DNA of 64,000 nt from Branchiostoma floridae (Eukaryota > Chordata > Leptocardii > Amphioxiformes > Branchiostomatidae): the NCBI RefSeq assembly GCF_000003815.2, contig NC_049989.1, positions 14,040,637 through 14,104,636 of the forward strand, in the 5' to 3' direction. The notes under the pieces were generated by a model. That model was not told where the DNA came from and made no database searches. It was given only the letters and a program-made list of their open reading frames with translations. The stretch's first letter is position 1. Every line of letters starts with the position of its first letter. The position numbers and the translations under genes are program-made. Below, piece after piece: positions 1 through 12,100 of this stretch.

Positions 1-56
1 CCAGCTTCCCATCAGCCAGTGCGCGGTCCCCTGTAGTCAGGTACCCCTCGTAGGTC
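1..56 (-). CDS. TPR/nucleotidyltransferase-family gene 1, internal exon (partial at window edge)
   Basis: Minus-strand exon cut by the window start. The acceptor reads ACTTCAG directly before it. The only open frame starts one base in and encodes TYEGYLTTGDRALADGKL, matching 13792-13892 of gene 2 (SFEERLTTGDSALADEKL). The exon needs two bases from the preceding exon. It belongs with the exon at 1116-1808, because gene 2 has the same order. The rest of gene 1, expected to hold the nucleotidyltransferase and TPR regions, lies outside the window. Confidence 0.75.
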
Positions 57-599
57 CTGAAGTTATAAGGATATTACAGGTCCATATAACACCATAATGA
101 TTTTGTTTACACCACAGTACTCTGCCATAGATACTATTGGTACACAACAATGCAACCCACAGGATATTGTCTTCATCACATCCAAAGTACAACGGTGGCT
201 ATTCTTGGCCCCAATCGGCGAGTAATGGCCATAGCAAAATCAGCCCTACAGCTTCGACTATGGTTAAAAACAGTTCTATACGAGAAAGACAGTCTCTACC
301 TCATAGGGCACATTTGTAGGCTGATGCAGGTTGTTCCTTTCTAAGGAAACGCTATCATTTCGGTTATTCTTGCTAAACTAATTGTAATATAATTGTTAAA
401 AGAGCAAATTTTAGGAAATGCAAATGTGGACTGTATCTTCGAAATAAAACTATACTGTGACCGTAATAATAGCAAATTGTGTCAACATTTATTTATCTTA
501 AAGCATTGTAACGGTCTGTCAAGAAAATTTTGCATCCATTTCTCTTTGTCCAGCAGCCATGTTGACCCACCGTCTCTTAGTGATAGCGGCATTAGTACT

Positions 600-735
600 A
601 CTCTCCAAGCAGAGGTTGGTTAAAAAAATTGTGACCTTTTCCTTTCATCATTTTTTTATCGACCGACCTTTCGATGAAAAGCAGATGAAAGGAAAAGGTC
701 ACGATTTTTTTCCACCAACCTCTGCTTGGAGAGTA
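600..735. repeat. Foldback/MITE-like inverted repeat
   Basis: The arms at about 601-652 and 683-733 are close to perfect reverse complements, beginning CTCTCCAAGCAGAGGTTGG. The loop holds a second short palindrome. It lies in the intron of gene 1. The same terminal motif recurs at 35253 and 54328, so this is a dispersed family. It has no coding capacity. Confidence 0.8.
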
Positions 736-956
736 CACTAGTACCACTTATATGCTTACCTACTAGTAGACTGTAGACGCTTTGTGTCACCGATGATATA
801 AGTTTCGGGTGACGTCATTGGAAAGTCTCGTTGCACGTGCTCCCTTCGATTCTTCAATAGCAACATATACAAAAGGACAAAATTCGTTTGGTTATCTTAG
901 TGTTAAAATTTGTCTTTGTCAGTGAACGGCATGGCAAAAAATACGGGCTTCCTTAC

Positions 957-988
957 CATTTCCAATCGTCCTCGTACCTTGTTTGATT
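957..988 (-). CDS. Candidate 32-nt micro-exon of gene 1
   Basis: The upstream exon ends in phase 0 (donor at 1115-1114), but the next exon at 1-56 needs two carried bases, so the two cannot join directly. A 32-nt stretch here (NQTRYEDDWK plus two bases) is flanked by AAAG on the acceptor side and a good GTAAGG donor. It converts phase 0 to phase 2 exactly. The polypyrimidine tract is weak, so this is a hypothesis only. Confidence 0.3.
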
Positions 989-1115
989 CTTTGCCATGAT
1001 TAAGAGGTTGTGAAGAACTTGATACCCATCCCCATACAGGCCCCTTTACGGTGTGTTTACATTAGCTATACTGTGTTTACTTAAAGCCTCAGAACACAAC
1101 AAAAGAAAAACGTAC

Positions 1116-1808
1116 CTTCTGAATTCTGGTACTTTCTTGCCTGATTCTTGCCGTGTACTTTAAGCGGTGAATGAGTACCACTTTGCCTTGAAACCCCTCA
1201 CACCGTGACAGTGCAGTGTTGTACAGAGCAGTGGCCTTGGTCAGATTTGTGCTGTCTTTAGTTCTTGTTCCTCTTTTCAGGTACACGTCGCCGAGACTTT
1301 TTAAAGCTTCCGTCTCTAACATAGTGTCACCGTTTACGATCCCTTCTACCACTAATTTGGTATATTCAATCAGTAATAAAGTCTCCTTTTTTCCAACAAC
1401 AGTCAACTTGCGGTCCAGGTGTAGTAACTTCTCTGCTATGGAGAGCGAAGACATTTTCTTGTCGCCAGTAAGGGGTTCATAACTACTCGAAGCGTTTGGT
1501 TGCTTCCGTAACCTTAACTTTTCTGCATAGCGGTAACGATATTCAAGAATTTCTCCCACATCTGCGTCCTCACACCGGAGCAATGCGGTCCTGTACAGCA
1601 CCATGGCTCTCTCAAACTTCTCTGGATTCTTGCCAAGTCTCCCCTTATCCAAGTTCACGTCGCCCAGAGTTTTGAGCACCTCCACTTCCACACACCTGTC
1701 CATGTTCGCCATGGCGTCCAGCAGGGCACGGAGGTAGTCTGTCTCCGTACCCACCAGTCCCAGTCCCTTACTCTTGACGTCCACAAGTTTCTTGCAGGTT
1801 TGCAACAT
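1116..1808 (-). CDS. TPR-family gene 1, first coding exon
   Basis: This exon starts at ATG 1808 and ends at a strong CAGAAG|GTACGT donor after 1116 (231 codons). The protein begins MLQTCKKLVDVKSK and has two TPR-like helical hairpins of the form LKTLGDVNL..FERAMVLYRTAL and LKSLGDVYL..TKATALYNTALSRCE. It is closely similar along its length to 20038-20751, and the 5' flanks of the two genes also match (about 1975-2150 versus 20870-21080), so promoter and gene were duplicated together. No signal peptide is visible, so it is probably cytosolic. The function is unknown; a TPR scaffold role is inference. Confidence 0.8.
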
Positions 1809-4747
1809 TTTGTTACTGGATAAAATACGAAAACGAAGGCCTCACTAAGACCAAACATGTACACTAGACAGAACTCGACACTTACACAGCCACAGATCGC
1901 TGCTAGGTAACCCTGTACACACCTATTCTTACGTGACCGTGGGTAGTGCACGGCAAAACAATGAAAGGGTTTCGAGTGTCCAGGTTCGAATTCACGTTGT
2001 TCACAGTCTGCTGCTAAATTACACTAAATAACAGTGCAATACGAAATGAGAAATACGTTATTTAAAGTGATGTGTTTGGGGTGAATAGATGAACGGTAAC
2101 GGTACGGTTCCACGTTGAAAGTGACAAATTCTTTTCCATTTGACCTTTCCAGGTTTTATGCAGAACTTACCAAGGTCGCCCATGCACAGCTACATGAATC
2201 GTGGGTAATATGTAGCTCTCCTATTTGACTTGTAACTGTTCTAGTCTCGACCATTGTCTCGATTTGCATAACAATATCCGGGCATATTTTCTTGTTGATG
2301 TCCCTGGGGTCTTCACTTTTAGCTTTTTGCTATTTTACTTCAGTCCTATTCCGCTGGTAAGACGCTTTTGGTAGGTGGCTACTAGAGTTAAAGAATCGGG
2401 GTATTGCTTTCTTTGTCCTTCTTAAATTTGTTGCTGTATTTTACGGGCTTCTTGATGGGTCTTTACTCTGCTTTATTTCTTTGGTATTGCAGTAAGTTAG
2501 AAAAACATTAGCAAATAATGAAATAGTTGATCTTTGTTCGTATGAGTAAGAATGTGTGCAATGTTGTGGCAAAAATCAGATATTCTGCATTGTGATTTTC
2601 ATTACTCAAAGGAAGACAGAAACAAGAATGGACAGACTCTGATCTTCACATTGCGTTTTGCAGACACTGTAAGTCTATTGGAAATTTAAATTGGAAATTT
2701 GATACTTTTTCCTATCATAGAGAAAGGTATTATCGTCTCTGATTATGTTATCTTTGGAACAAGTTATAGAAAGTTTCACATCATATGACATCATCTGAAT
2801 AGATATGAGGTTACTTTATCTATGTGTCCATCCTAATATCTCTCTGATATGTCTGAGTGCAATAGCTGCATACTGCACCGTTTAAGTGAGACTGTATCTT
2901 ATGTTTACATGTATGTCCACAAATTGGTCTCCTACTTCTTGCATTACTGCGAGTCTCTGTAAAATTGGAAGATAACCGAGAAACAGCATCGATATCATAA
3001 CGCAACATTGTGATTTTCGGAAAGAAGGATTCGCTGAAATTCTTGAACTGCATTTCTATATATCTTTACATTAGGCATTTCGTTCTAGATGGCAAGTACT
3101 TGGTCAGACATACGAGGGTGCTTCAGAAAGTAATGCCATCGGTTTTATAACATGCTCATTTTTTCATCGAATGAGTTGAAATTTGGCACAAAGGTAAAGG
3201 CATATGTCCTGTTGATATTGACACATACCAATTAGTTCTTCAGATTTTAATGAGCAACTGAGTTGATTTCAAGATGATCACACCCCTTGCAGGTTGTCAG
3301 AAGATCAGTTTCTCTAGATCTAGATCCAATTATAACTACTGTAGGAAACTGAAATTTCGCCTGTATATTATTGAGTGTCTCTGAAAATGACATGCCAATT
3401 TTCCGTCTGCTCTGGTTTGCTAAGTCCTGGCAAGGGCTCAGCAGGCCCAGAGACAGAGTGAACGGTGGGGTAGATACAAATCGCTTTATCTGCAGTTCCG
3501 TAAATTCCAAAAGTTTGAAATTTGGTAAGAACTTTGCCTAGGTACTACTTCTTCCAACTATGTATAAGATATTGGAAATAGACACATAGCATTTCCATAA
3601 TTTACAAATATAAAATCTATGTCATTTTATAATAATTGGCCCAGCCAACTTCATGCCGTGGGCCTGGAGCAGTGATATTTTCACATGATGTTGCCTTAGT
3701 CATGTACTACTGGAATCGTTTCCCGAGAAATAAGAATACACCTTAGACTTTTATAAATACCAAATAATTCTGAATTCTTATGATTTTTTGACGGGCGACC
3801 ATAACTTTATCAATCAAATTCTCAGTATTGTAAGATGAAATCAATTTTCAAACAAGGGATTCAAATAGACTAACTACTTGAGCATTGTTTACACCCAATC
3901 GTAACTTTGTAAGCCGTAGCTATGAACTTGGCTAGGGATTTCAAGTTTAAAACTCCCAGTTGTGCAGATTTTGGTCACCTTGCCAATCAATCAATCTGAC
4001 AGCTGCTTATTTTTCAATGGACTTGTTGTTTTAACACCTCTTCACGAAACTGATTACCTACAATTATCTTTAATTATGCATAGAGGACAGACAATAGCAT
4101 GCAGGGAGCCCATGGCATTCATTCAAGTCCTGATTGACATGACGTCGGGCCACAGTCAGTGAGATTTTGTAAAGAATTAATTCATTGCTATAGACTCGAG
4201 TAAACTTTGTGGGAAGAAAACGTTTTAGAGTGGAAATTCTACAAGGAAGCATATTCAGGGCATTCAAAACTTGCTAAGAGCCGTCGATTGATAATATAGT
4301 TCAGCACAGGTCATGCAATGACTCCTGTCACAAAACATTGCGTAATTTTTTATGCAATACACATTTGCTAAAATAGACAGAAACAACCGTTCAGAATAGT
4401 GAATCTTTACCACTACAACCCGAAACATAAAGTTTTGAAGGCGTTAGCGGGACTGCGTTAACGGGAGCCCCGTGTAAAGAGAGTTCCCGTTAACGTAGTC
4501 CCGCTAATGCCAAATTTTCTCCCGTCCACTCCGAAGCGTACGGCCGTAGGCTCAGCGGGAGTCCCCGTCAACGCCAAACTGCGTATAAAGAGAACACGTC
4601 GGGCTCGCGTTAGCGGGAGTCAGGGTTTAGACGTTTAGCATAAAGCGCGCGCTTATTAGCATATGGCGCGAAAATGGTAGGTACAGATTTGCAAAACATT
4701 GGAGGAAAATTGCCAGCAGCGATCATGTTCATAACGCTTGCCTGGGG
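1809..4747. other. Intergenic region between the tandem TPR genes, gene 1 side
   Basis: No convincing gene. The first ~350 bases are the gene 1 promoter flank, homologous to that of gene 2. A mariner-type end (CGAGGGTGCTTCAGAAAGTAATG-like) lies at about 3111-3135 without a matching partner, probably a remnant. A GC-rich hairpin lies at 4440-4511. Short ORFs here show no family resemblance. Confidence 0.5.
4440..4511. repeat. GC-rich hairpin with GCGTTAGCGGGA arms
   Basis: The left arm begins GGCGTTAGCGGGACTGCGTT and the right arm ends ACGTAGTCCCGCTAATGCC; they pair over about 27 bases with few mismatches. Similar GCGTTAGCGGGA words recur to 4620 and at 6990-7040, so it looks like part of a dispersed repeat rather than a regulatory structure. 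Confidence 0.6.
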
Positions 4748-6122
4748 CAAAACTACCGAAGTCACGGGTTCCTCTCTCAGCACTCGGTGTCTAGTGCGGA
4801 AGGGGCCTTCCGCACTAGAAGTCTAGTGCCGACGTTACGTCCGCACTAGGTGTCCAGTGGTGAGTCGACTTCAGCACTGAAAACCCCCGATTCACCACTA
4901 GAAACCGAGTGCTGAGACTACCTTCCGCACTAGAAAACGAGTGACGACAAATATTCCGCACTAGAAAACGAGTGACGACAAATATTCCGCACAGGAAAAC
5001 CAGTGACGACAAATATTCCGCACTTGAAACCGTGAGTGCTGACAGCCTGCCTCCGTTACGTTATTTACAGTTCCGGGCAGTTAAAGGTACACATATACAA
5101 AATTAATGTAATACATAAAAGAAGTGTAACAAAACGTTCAGCTTGAGCCTGAGAAAGCTGCGTATGGGAGGAAATATCCGTGTCGGGTTTTCAAAGAACA
5201 GTACATATCAATTATCTTTCTTATTTGGACATTTTTTTTTCGTGACCAAAGTAGAACTGTCTAAACTGTCTGTAGCCGCCACGCATCAACAAATGATGCA
5301 TGCGAACGATTGATTGAAAGTAGTCTGCAACTCAAACACGACAAACTCAGCTGTAATTTATTGGCATTTTGTCTTCGTGAAATTTAGAAAAAGGGAACGA
5401 AGCTGACACACTGTTGACATGAGGTCATCATATACATAATACCATATAACATGTAGGATGTAGCGTATGATACACACATGCTGTTTCGAGTTCCGACAAA
5501 GACAAGACTAGGGCAAAATTGATTTAAAATACTGAGTAAGTGACCGTCTGAAGATGAGTAGGCGCTGCTGCATGTCAACTATGTTTTTGAGTAACAATTT
5601 GGACGCGAGCACTGGAAACCCAGTGCTGACGGTCTTAAAATGATAGTAGCACTCGGCTTCTAGTGCCGAAGTGGTCTTAGCACTCGGCCTCTAGTGCCGA
5701 AAAGTCACCGAGCACTAGAAATCCCAGTGCGGAACCCGTGACTTAGGTAGATCGGCACTCGGTTATCCAGTGCTCAAAGACCTCCGCACTGGGTAACCAG
5801 TGCTGAACGACCTTTGAACCACCCTTCCGCACTAGAAACCGAGTGCTGAGCGGAGATCAGCACTAGAAACCGAGTGCTGGGCGGAGTTCGGCACTAGAAA
5901 CCGAGTGCCGGGCGGAGTTCGGCACTGGAAAACGAGTGCCGAGACAAGGTGTAGCTCTGGAATTCCAGTGCTGACGGGTCTTCAGCACTCGAACAAAGCC
6001 GTTCCGCACTGGAATTCCTGTGCGGAAGTTTCTTCCGCACAGGGCCCCGAGTGCCGACGCCAGTTTCTCCACGAATTCCGCACTGGGCGCCCAGTGCGGA
6101 ACCCGTGACTTCGGTATACTTG
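4748..6122. mobile_element. Hairpin-array foldback element, long copy
   Basis: The left end CAAAACTACCGAAGTCACGG matches the reverse complement of the right end (CAAGTATACCGAAGTCACGG). Two arrays of short palindromes lie inside, at about 4770-5045 and 5605-6110. Each unit has the form GCACT-(8-9 nt)-AGTGC, often extended to 22 bp, separated by 9-30 bp spacers. About 560 bp of unrelated sequence separates the arrays. The ends match the element at 46686-47341. The flanking target duplication is not clean. No transposase is seen, so it is non-autonomous. Confidence 0.7.
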
Positions 6123-9100
6123 CAACGCTGGGTAAGAATACAGTGATAAGAAAACAGTCTTCCGATAGTTACTTTTTTTATATACTAGTAGAATGAATGT
6201 CAAAAAATAGTTTTCACGGCCTGCCTTTTCCGTAATGGCCACCTACGCAGGATCTTACGTCAATCGGGTCTGCAGTCAACCTTCAAAGCAGGCGGGATGT
6301 CAGCGAAAAATAGTCTCATTCTCACATTTTTGGACGACCTAGTTTTGCACAATTTTCGTGGAAGACCTTTAAAAAAATATACAAGTTCGATTCCGAATAA
6401 TTTCTCCTGCAATACATCGTTACGTTGTACCGAAACCAGAAGCCGCTATCTCTGCAAATTTTGTATAAAGTAATCCCATTACGCGTCTCCGATTGGCCGT
6501 TGCTATGACAGTGGTGGCCGTTGCTATGGCATTGGTGGGGGAAATTCCCGCTACATGAACTGCTGGCAGCTTGAGTTTTTACGTACGAGGTAGTTATTAT
6601 ACCTGCAGGAATTATGCGTATATCACGGTTATTTCAGTACGTAGCCATAATTTAGCAGGTCATCACTGAAAGAAAGGGATCTTCTATCAAACAGTTCGCT
6701 TTGAAAGGGTTTTTAAGTGCTTTTTTATCGAAAATTTTGTGGTCGAAGTTACCGGAAGTGTCAGCGAAACAACAACGTAGGCAGGGACTTGTATTTCTCA
6801 TGCAAGTCACGTATTTGAATTTTCAATCACTTGGTAGCGGTACGCAAACAAAAAATTTACGGTTGTTCAATATAACAACGTGCAGCTAAAAAAAACTGCG
6901 ATCTTAACGGGTAGAATTTCACCAAGATTTTACAATCCACCGCGCGCCGCGGGTGTCCTGTCAGATTTCCGGGCGGTGTGTCTAAAGAGGTGCCGATAGC
7001 GGCGTCCCGATAACGGGGAATTTACCGCTAACGCGAAAAGCGTAATGTAAAGTGGGCCTAAGTCGAAGTCTGGATAGAAGATGCATCGGGTATAGGTCAC
7101 GATAGGTTGCACAGAAAATACAATCTCCGGGCACATGTACGGTCTAGCTTGTTTTACACGCGTTATGCGGCATTTGTTTTTTGGTGTTTGTTTGTATTAC
7201 ATACCCGCTAAACTGTCCATGGCGTAAGCACGAGGTTATTTCAACTTACTTGGACGTACGGGAAGGACCCGTATTTATTTTAGAAGTATGATGGTTCTTT
7301 ACGTGTACTTTAGGTGTGGCTGTCTTCAAGAACGGTATTTCAATTTCAACGCATTATGCGACTTCATGAACGTCAAAAAGTCGGCTTTTCCATATATGTT
7401 TAGATACACAAAGGTGGTTCTACTACTAGTATTTACATATGCGCCTGGCCTCGTGACAAATGATATTGAACAAACCTTCTATATGGCAGTATATGTTACC
7501 CAGCTGATCAGCTAACATGTGCTTAACCAAAAAGGCTTCTCAAGAGCATTTGTGGGAAACTTGTCACAACAAGCCACAAGGCAAAGAGTCTGTGGTTCTT
7601 TGTTATTCATGCTCGGCAAGATTTTTGTACAATAGCGCAGATTGTCAGTTTTTGATCCGATTCTAGTGGATCACAGGCAAAAATTGACCTAAAGTTACGT
7701 CATAAATCAGTGAAATTGGCTTGGAAGTCAGACCCAGAGGCCACACTGCCTAGCTCCTCGGCTCCAGGGCCAACATGCCATCGTGGAAATTCTCAGTGTC
7801 CTAACTCAGACGGTCTGCGGCAAAACTTCCAGATCACCACAAAAACTTGAAAAAGGAGTTTTTTCCAGACTAACTACGCCGGCTAGCTGTGGAGATAATA
7901 ATTTGGCCACATAAGGGTTTAGTGAATGAGCAAGCCTTCTAACTAGACAGTTGTTGACGGTGTAATGTATGGCAACGTGAAACAATAACAAAGCAATCAA
8001 CACCAATCATTATAATGTTTGTCTTGACCTCAGGCGGGGGAATGTAACTCCCAGCGACCTGCAATCATTCCTCTTTTTGCCAAATTATCTTTAGGAAAGC
8101 CTGTTTGAGTGCTATAAACAGGAATGAGCCTGTTTAATGATTTTGGAACTCTCAATGGTTTCTCCTTTACAGCTCTTAGAATTGAGCGAGTTGCTATGTA
8201 GCAGGCAGTTTGAATACTAGTCCTCACATACCACTGTATCAAGAAAAGACACTCCCTCAGGTTTAGCTTAAAAATCAATTCCCAAGGGAATGCATTCGTA
8301 CAATTTTCTAAATTCTTTCAAAGCGATCGTAATACTGTAGAAAATGCCTCCGCCCCTGAGGCGTCGCCAAAAAGTCCTGGAAGATATGGGCTTAAATTAC
8401 TACACTGGTACAGAAGATAGTAGTAGTACTTCACAGTACTGAAGATGTCGTTTATTTTCAAAGATCTCTATTACATATTGAAAGGTTTGGAGATTTGTAA
8501 CTTAAAACATATTGAAAACTTCATGTAGAGATGGATTAGGAAACTGAATTGGCACAGTTTAAATCTGCATCGATAATTATTGTGTAAAGAACTTCATGAA
8601 AGGAATAACTGTGTTTCTGGTATTTTCTGAAGTCTGAATATGGTCTTATTACTTTAAAAAAAGGCTACAGCAAGCAAGTAACTTTTATGGATGACATCCT
8701 TTGCAAGTCTGACTAAAATCGCGCTCCTAGCGGCCGGCCCAACAATTACCGCCGCCCTAGGGAGGGGGTCATTAACCCCAGCCAGTGAGAGATTGTGTAA
8801 ACACAGGCTAATCCTCTGCAGACTCTGCATGCTTTCGAGCCGAAAAGCAACGCCTACATTTTCAAAGTTAGAGGCCACAGATGATAAGAATTGACACAAT
8901 AAAACATGGTATTATTGTTCACAACAAGTATACAAGTGACAATGGTATCGACATTACAATCTTGACACAGGGTAAGGTGAAAATTTCTATGACAAAAACA
9001 TGTTGCCATAGCATTAGATTTCATTGCCAATTCTTTTAATTAAGTATAGGGTATCTTTATCAAAAACCCCAACATGGTGGCATTCTACAACCTGATCCAT

Positions 9101-9196
9101 GCTGGCATTCTACAAGATTGATTATAATAGGACCATGTTAGTTACTTTTCAGGTTTTTATCCATTTTCAAAGAGTGGTAAAGAATCGTACAATGTC
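6123..9196. other. Intergenic region with scattered repeats
   Basis: Only short ORFs without recognisable domains. A single terminal-repeat fragment (CAGCAAG..TTTTATGGATGACATC) at about 8668-8700 belongs to the family of the element at 14723-15239. About 6940-7050 shares GATAACGGGGA/GCGAAAAGCG words with the hairpin at 4440. The tail of gene 2 ends at 9197, so the upper edge may hold its 3' UTR. Confidence 0.45.
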
Positions 9197-12100
9197 TCAG
9201 TTATCAAGCTCCCTAGACATATTTTGCGATCGTTCTTTATACTCCGTCGCTTTTTTCTGATCGCCAATTTTACTCCATGCTAATGCAAGGTGTTCAAGAG
9301 ACGCAGCAATGTCCGCATGTGCCGTGTTCTCTCCATAGATACTTTTTTCCATCGTCAATGCCTGCTCATAGTAGCTAATTGCTTTCTTCTGATCACCCAG
9401 TTCACTCCATGACAATCCTAGGGTAGTCAGCGTCATCGCAATGTCAATGTGTGCCGTGTTTTCCCCATGAATAGTTTTGTCCATCGTTAGTGACTGTTCG
9501 TAGTAGATTATTGCTTTCTCATGATCATCAAGATCACTGAAAGAAAATCCCAGATTGTAAAGTGTCCTGGCAATTTCCGGATGTGCTGTGTCGTCCCCAA
9601 AGATAGTTTTTTCAATCGACAGTGCCTGTTCGTAGTAGGTGATTGCTTTCTCTTGATCACCGAGATCACCCCAAGCTGCTCCCAGGTTGTTGAGCGTTGA
9701 CGCAATGTCCGGATGTGCCGTGTCGTCACCATAGATAGCTTTCATGGTGCTTAGCGCCTGTTCGTAGTAGTTAATTGCTTTCTCCTTCTCACCGAGTTCA
9801 TTACATGCTTCTCCCAGGTGGCTTAGCGTCGATGCAATGTCCGGATGTGCCGTGTTTTCACCATACATGCTTTTGTCAATCGACAGTGCCTGTTCGTAGT
9901 AGAAGATTGCTTTCTCCTGATCACCGACATCATCCCAAGCTTCTCCCAGGTTGTAGAGCATGGGTGCAATGTCCGGATGTGCGGTGTTGTCACCATGGAT
10001 GGTTTTCATGATGGTTAGTGCCTGTTCGTAGTAGCTGATGGCTTTCTCCTGATCGTCGAGTTCACTCCAAACTGATCCAAGGTGGTTTAGCGTCGACGCA
10101 ATGTCTGCATGTGCCGTGGTGTCACCATACAAACTTTTTTGCATAGATAGTGCCTGTTCGTAGTAGCTGAGTGCTTTCTCCTTATCGTCGAGTTCACTCC
10201 AAGCTGATCCCAGGCTGTTAAGTGACGAGACAATGTCTGGGTGAGCTGTGTTCTCTTCATGAATAGTTTTCATCATCGTCAGTGCACGTTCGTAGTAGCT
10301 GATTGCTGTCTTCTGCTCACCGAGTTCACCCCAAGCTGATCCCAGGTTGTTAAGTGACGAGACAATGTCCCAATTACCCGTGTTGTCGCCATATATAGCC
10401 TCTTTCGTCCTAAGTGACTGTTCGAAGTAGCTGATTGCCTTCTCCTGATTACCTAGACTGTACCAAGATGCTCCTAGGTTGTTAAGTGACCTGGCAATGT
10501 CCAGGTGTGCCGTGTTGTCTCCATGGATAGCTCTTTTCATTGTTAGTGACTGTTCGTGGTGGCTGATTGCTTTCATGTGATTGCCAAATTTAAACCAGGA
10601 TAATCATAGGTCGTTTAGTACCTTAGCAATATCGGAATGTACCGTATTGTCTCCATACATTGTTTTCATCATCGTTAGTGACTGCTCATAATAGCTGATT
10701 GCTTTCTCCTCATCGCCAAGTTCACTCCAAGAAAACCCTAGGCCGGTAAGTGTTGTTGTAATGTATCGATGTGCGGTGTCGTCTCCAAAGACGGTTTTCA
10801 TCATCGCTAATGCCTGCTCGTAGTGGCCAATTGCTTCCTTCCTATCTCCCAGTTCACTCCAAGATGACCCCAGGTTATCTAGTATCAACATAGTGAGCGG
10901 ATGTGCAGTACTATCTCCATGGATCATTGCCATCATCGTTCGTGATTGTTCGAAGTAGCTGATTGCTTTCTTCAGGTCGCCAAGGCTACGCCAATATGAC
11001 CCTACGTTGTTAAGTGACGCGGCCATGTCCGGATGTACCGTGTTGTCTCCATAGATAGCTACGTACATCGTTAGTGCCTGTTCACCGTAGCTGATTGCTT
11101 TCTTCGGAACACCGAGTTCACTCCAGGATATACCAAGGTGGAGAAGTGTGCGGGCAATGTCCTCACATATCGTGTTGTCTCCATAGATAGTTTTTTCCAT
11201 CTCTAGTGACTGCTCGTAGTAACTGATTGCTTTCTTTTGATCTCCGAGTTTTCTCCAGGCTGATCCCAAGACTTTCAGTGTCCTGGCAGTGCAAGGATGT
11301 GCCGTGCTCTCTCCATAGACGGCTTTCGTCATTACAAGTGCCTGTTCTTTGTAGTTGATGGCTTTCTTCTGATCGCCAAGATTACTCCAAGATAACCCCA
11401 TGTACAGTGACTCCGCAATGTCATGATGTGCCGTGTTGTCTCCATAGACCTGTTTGCGTATCCTTAGTGACTGTTCAAAGAGACTAGCTGCTTTTGTAAA
11501 GTTGCCTCTGAAGTTCCAGAATTGTCCCAATTCTTCAAGTATTTCCGAACGTTTTATCAAGTTGCTGCCGGCATCGTTTAATGCTGCTTCGAGATGGCGT
11601 AGGGCTTTATCTGACATAATCAGCTTTATAGCTATTCGGCCCCTACATTCATTGGAGGTGTCGAAGATGACCGTTTTTAAAACCATTTTCGGTTGGACTT
11701 GTGAACTGTCGATGAATATGTCTGATATACAGTTCATCAAAGGGATAGCCCTATCGTAGTATCGAAAAAGAATCATAGTGTCTTCGATGTGGAATGTTGA
11801 CCTTAGGGTAGTGCCAGATATCGTTAGTTGTTTATGATCATATTTCATTTCGACAAGAGGGGACATAGTGTCTTGTTGTCCCCCGTTGGCAAGGTATGTT
11901 CTCAAACGGAGCTCTGCCGAGATGCTGGTTAGTACCTTGAGGTGGGTGGCATTCTCTTCATGGACATTGCTTGTTAATTTTAACTCGTCTATAATGTTCC
12001 ACGCGCTAGCAAGAGTGATCTGATAGCAAAGAGCTAGAACTTCGATGGCTATGCCTGGAAAGCGGTATATGTCTTTCTTGACATTCAACAGTTGCCCAGA

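Noticed and set aside
4748-6122. CRISPR-like look of evenly spaced palindromes
   Set aside because: The host is eukaryotic, spacers are irregular and partly repeated, units are not identical, and the element has transposon ends.
7288-7515. 75-codon plus-strand ORF
   Set aside because: Isolated and without a recognisable family; it would be the only plus-strand gene.
10604-10606. Selenocysteine or programmed readthrough at the TGA
   Set aside because: The residue aligns with Gly rather than Cys in neighbouring repeats, the next codon is TTA rather than the CTA of known readthrough sites, and no SECIS-like element was recognised.
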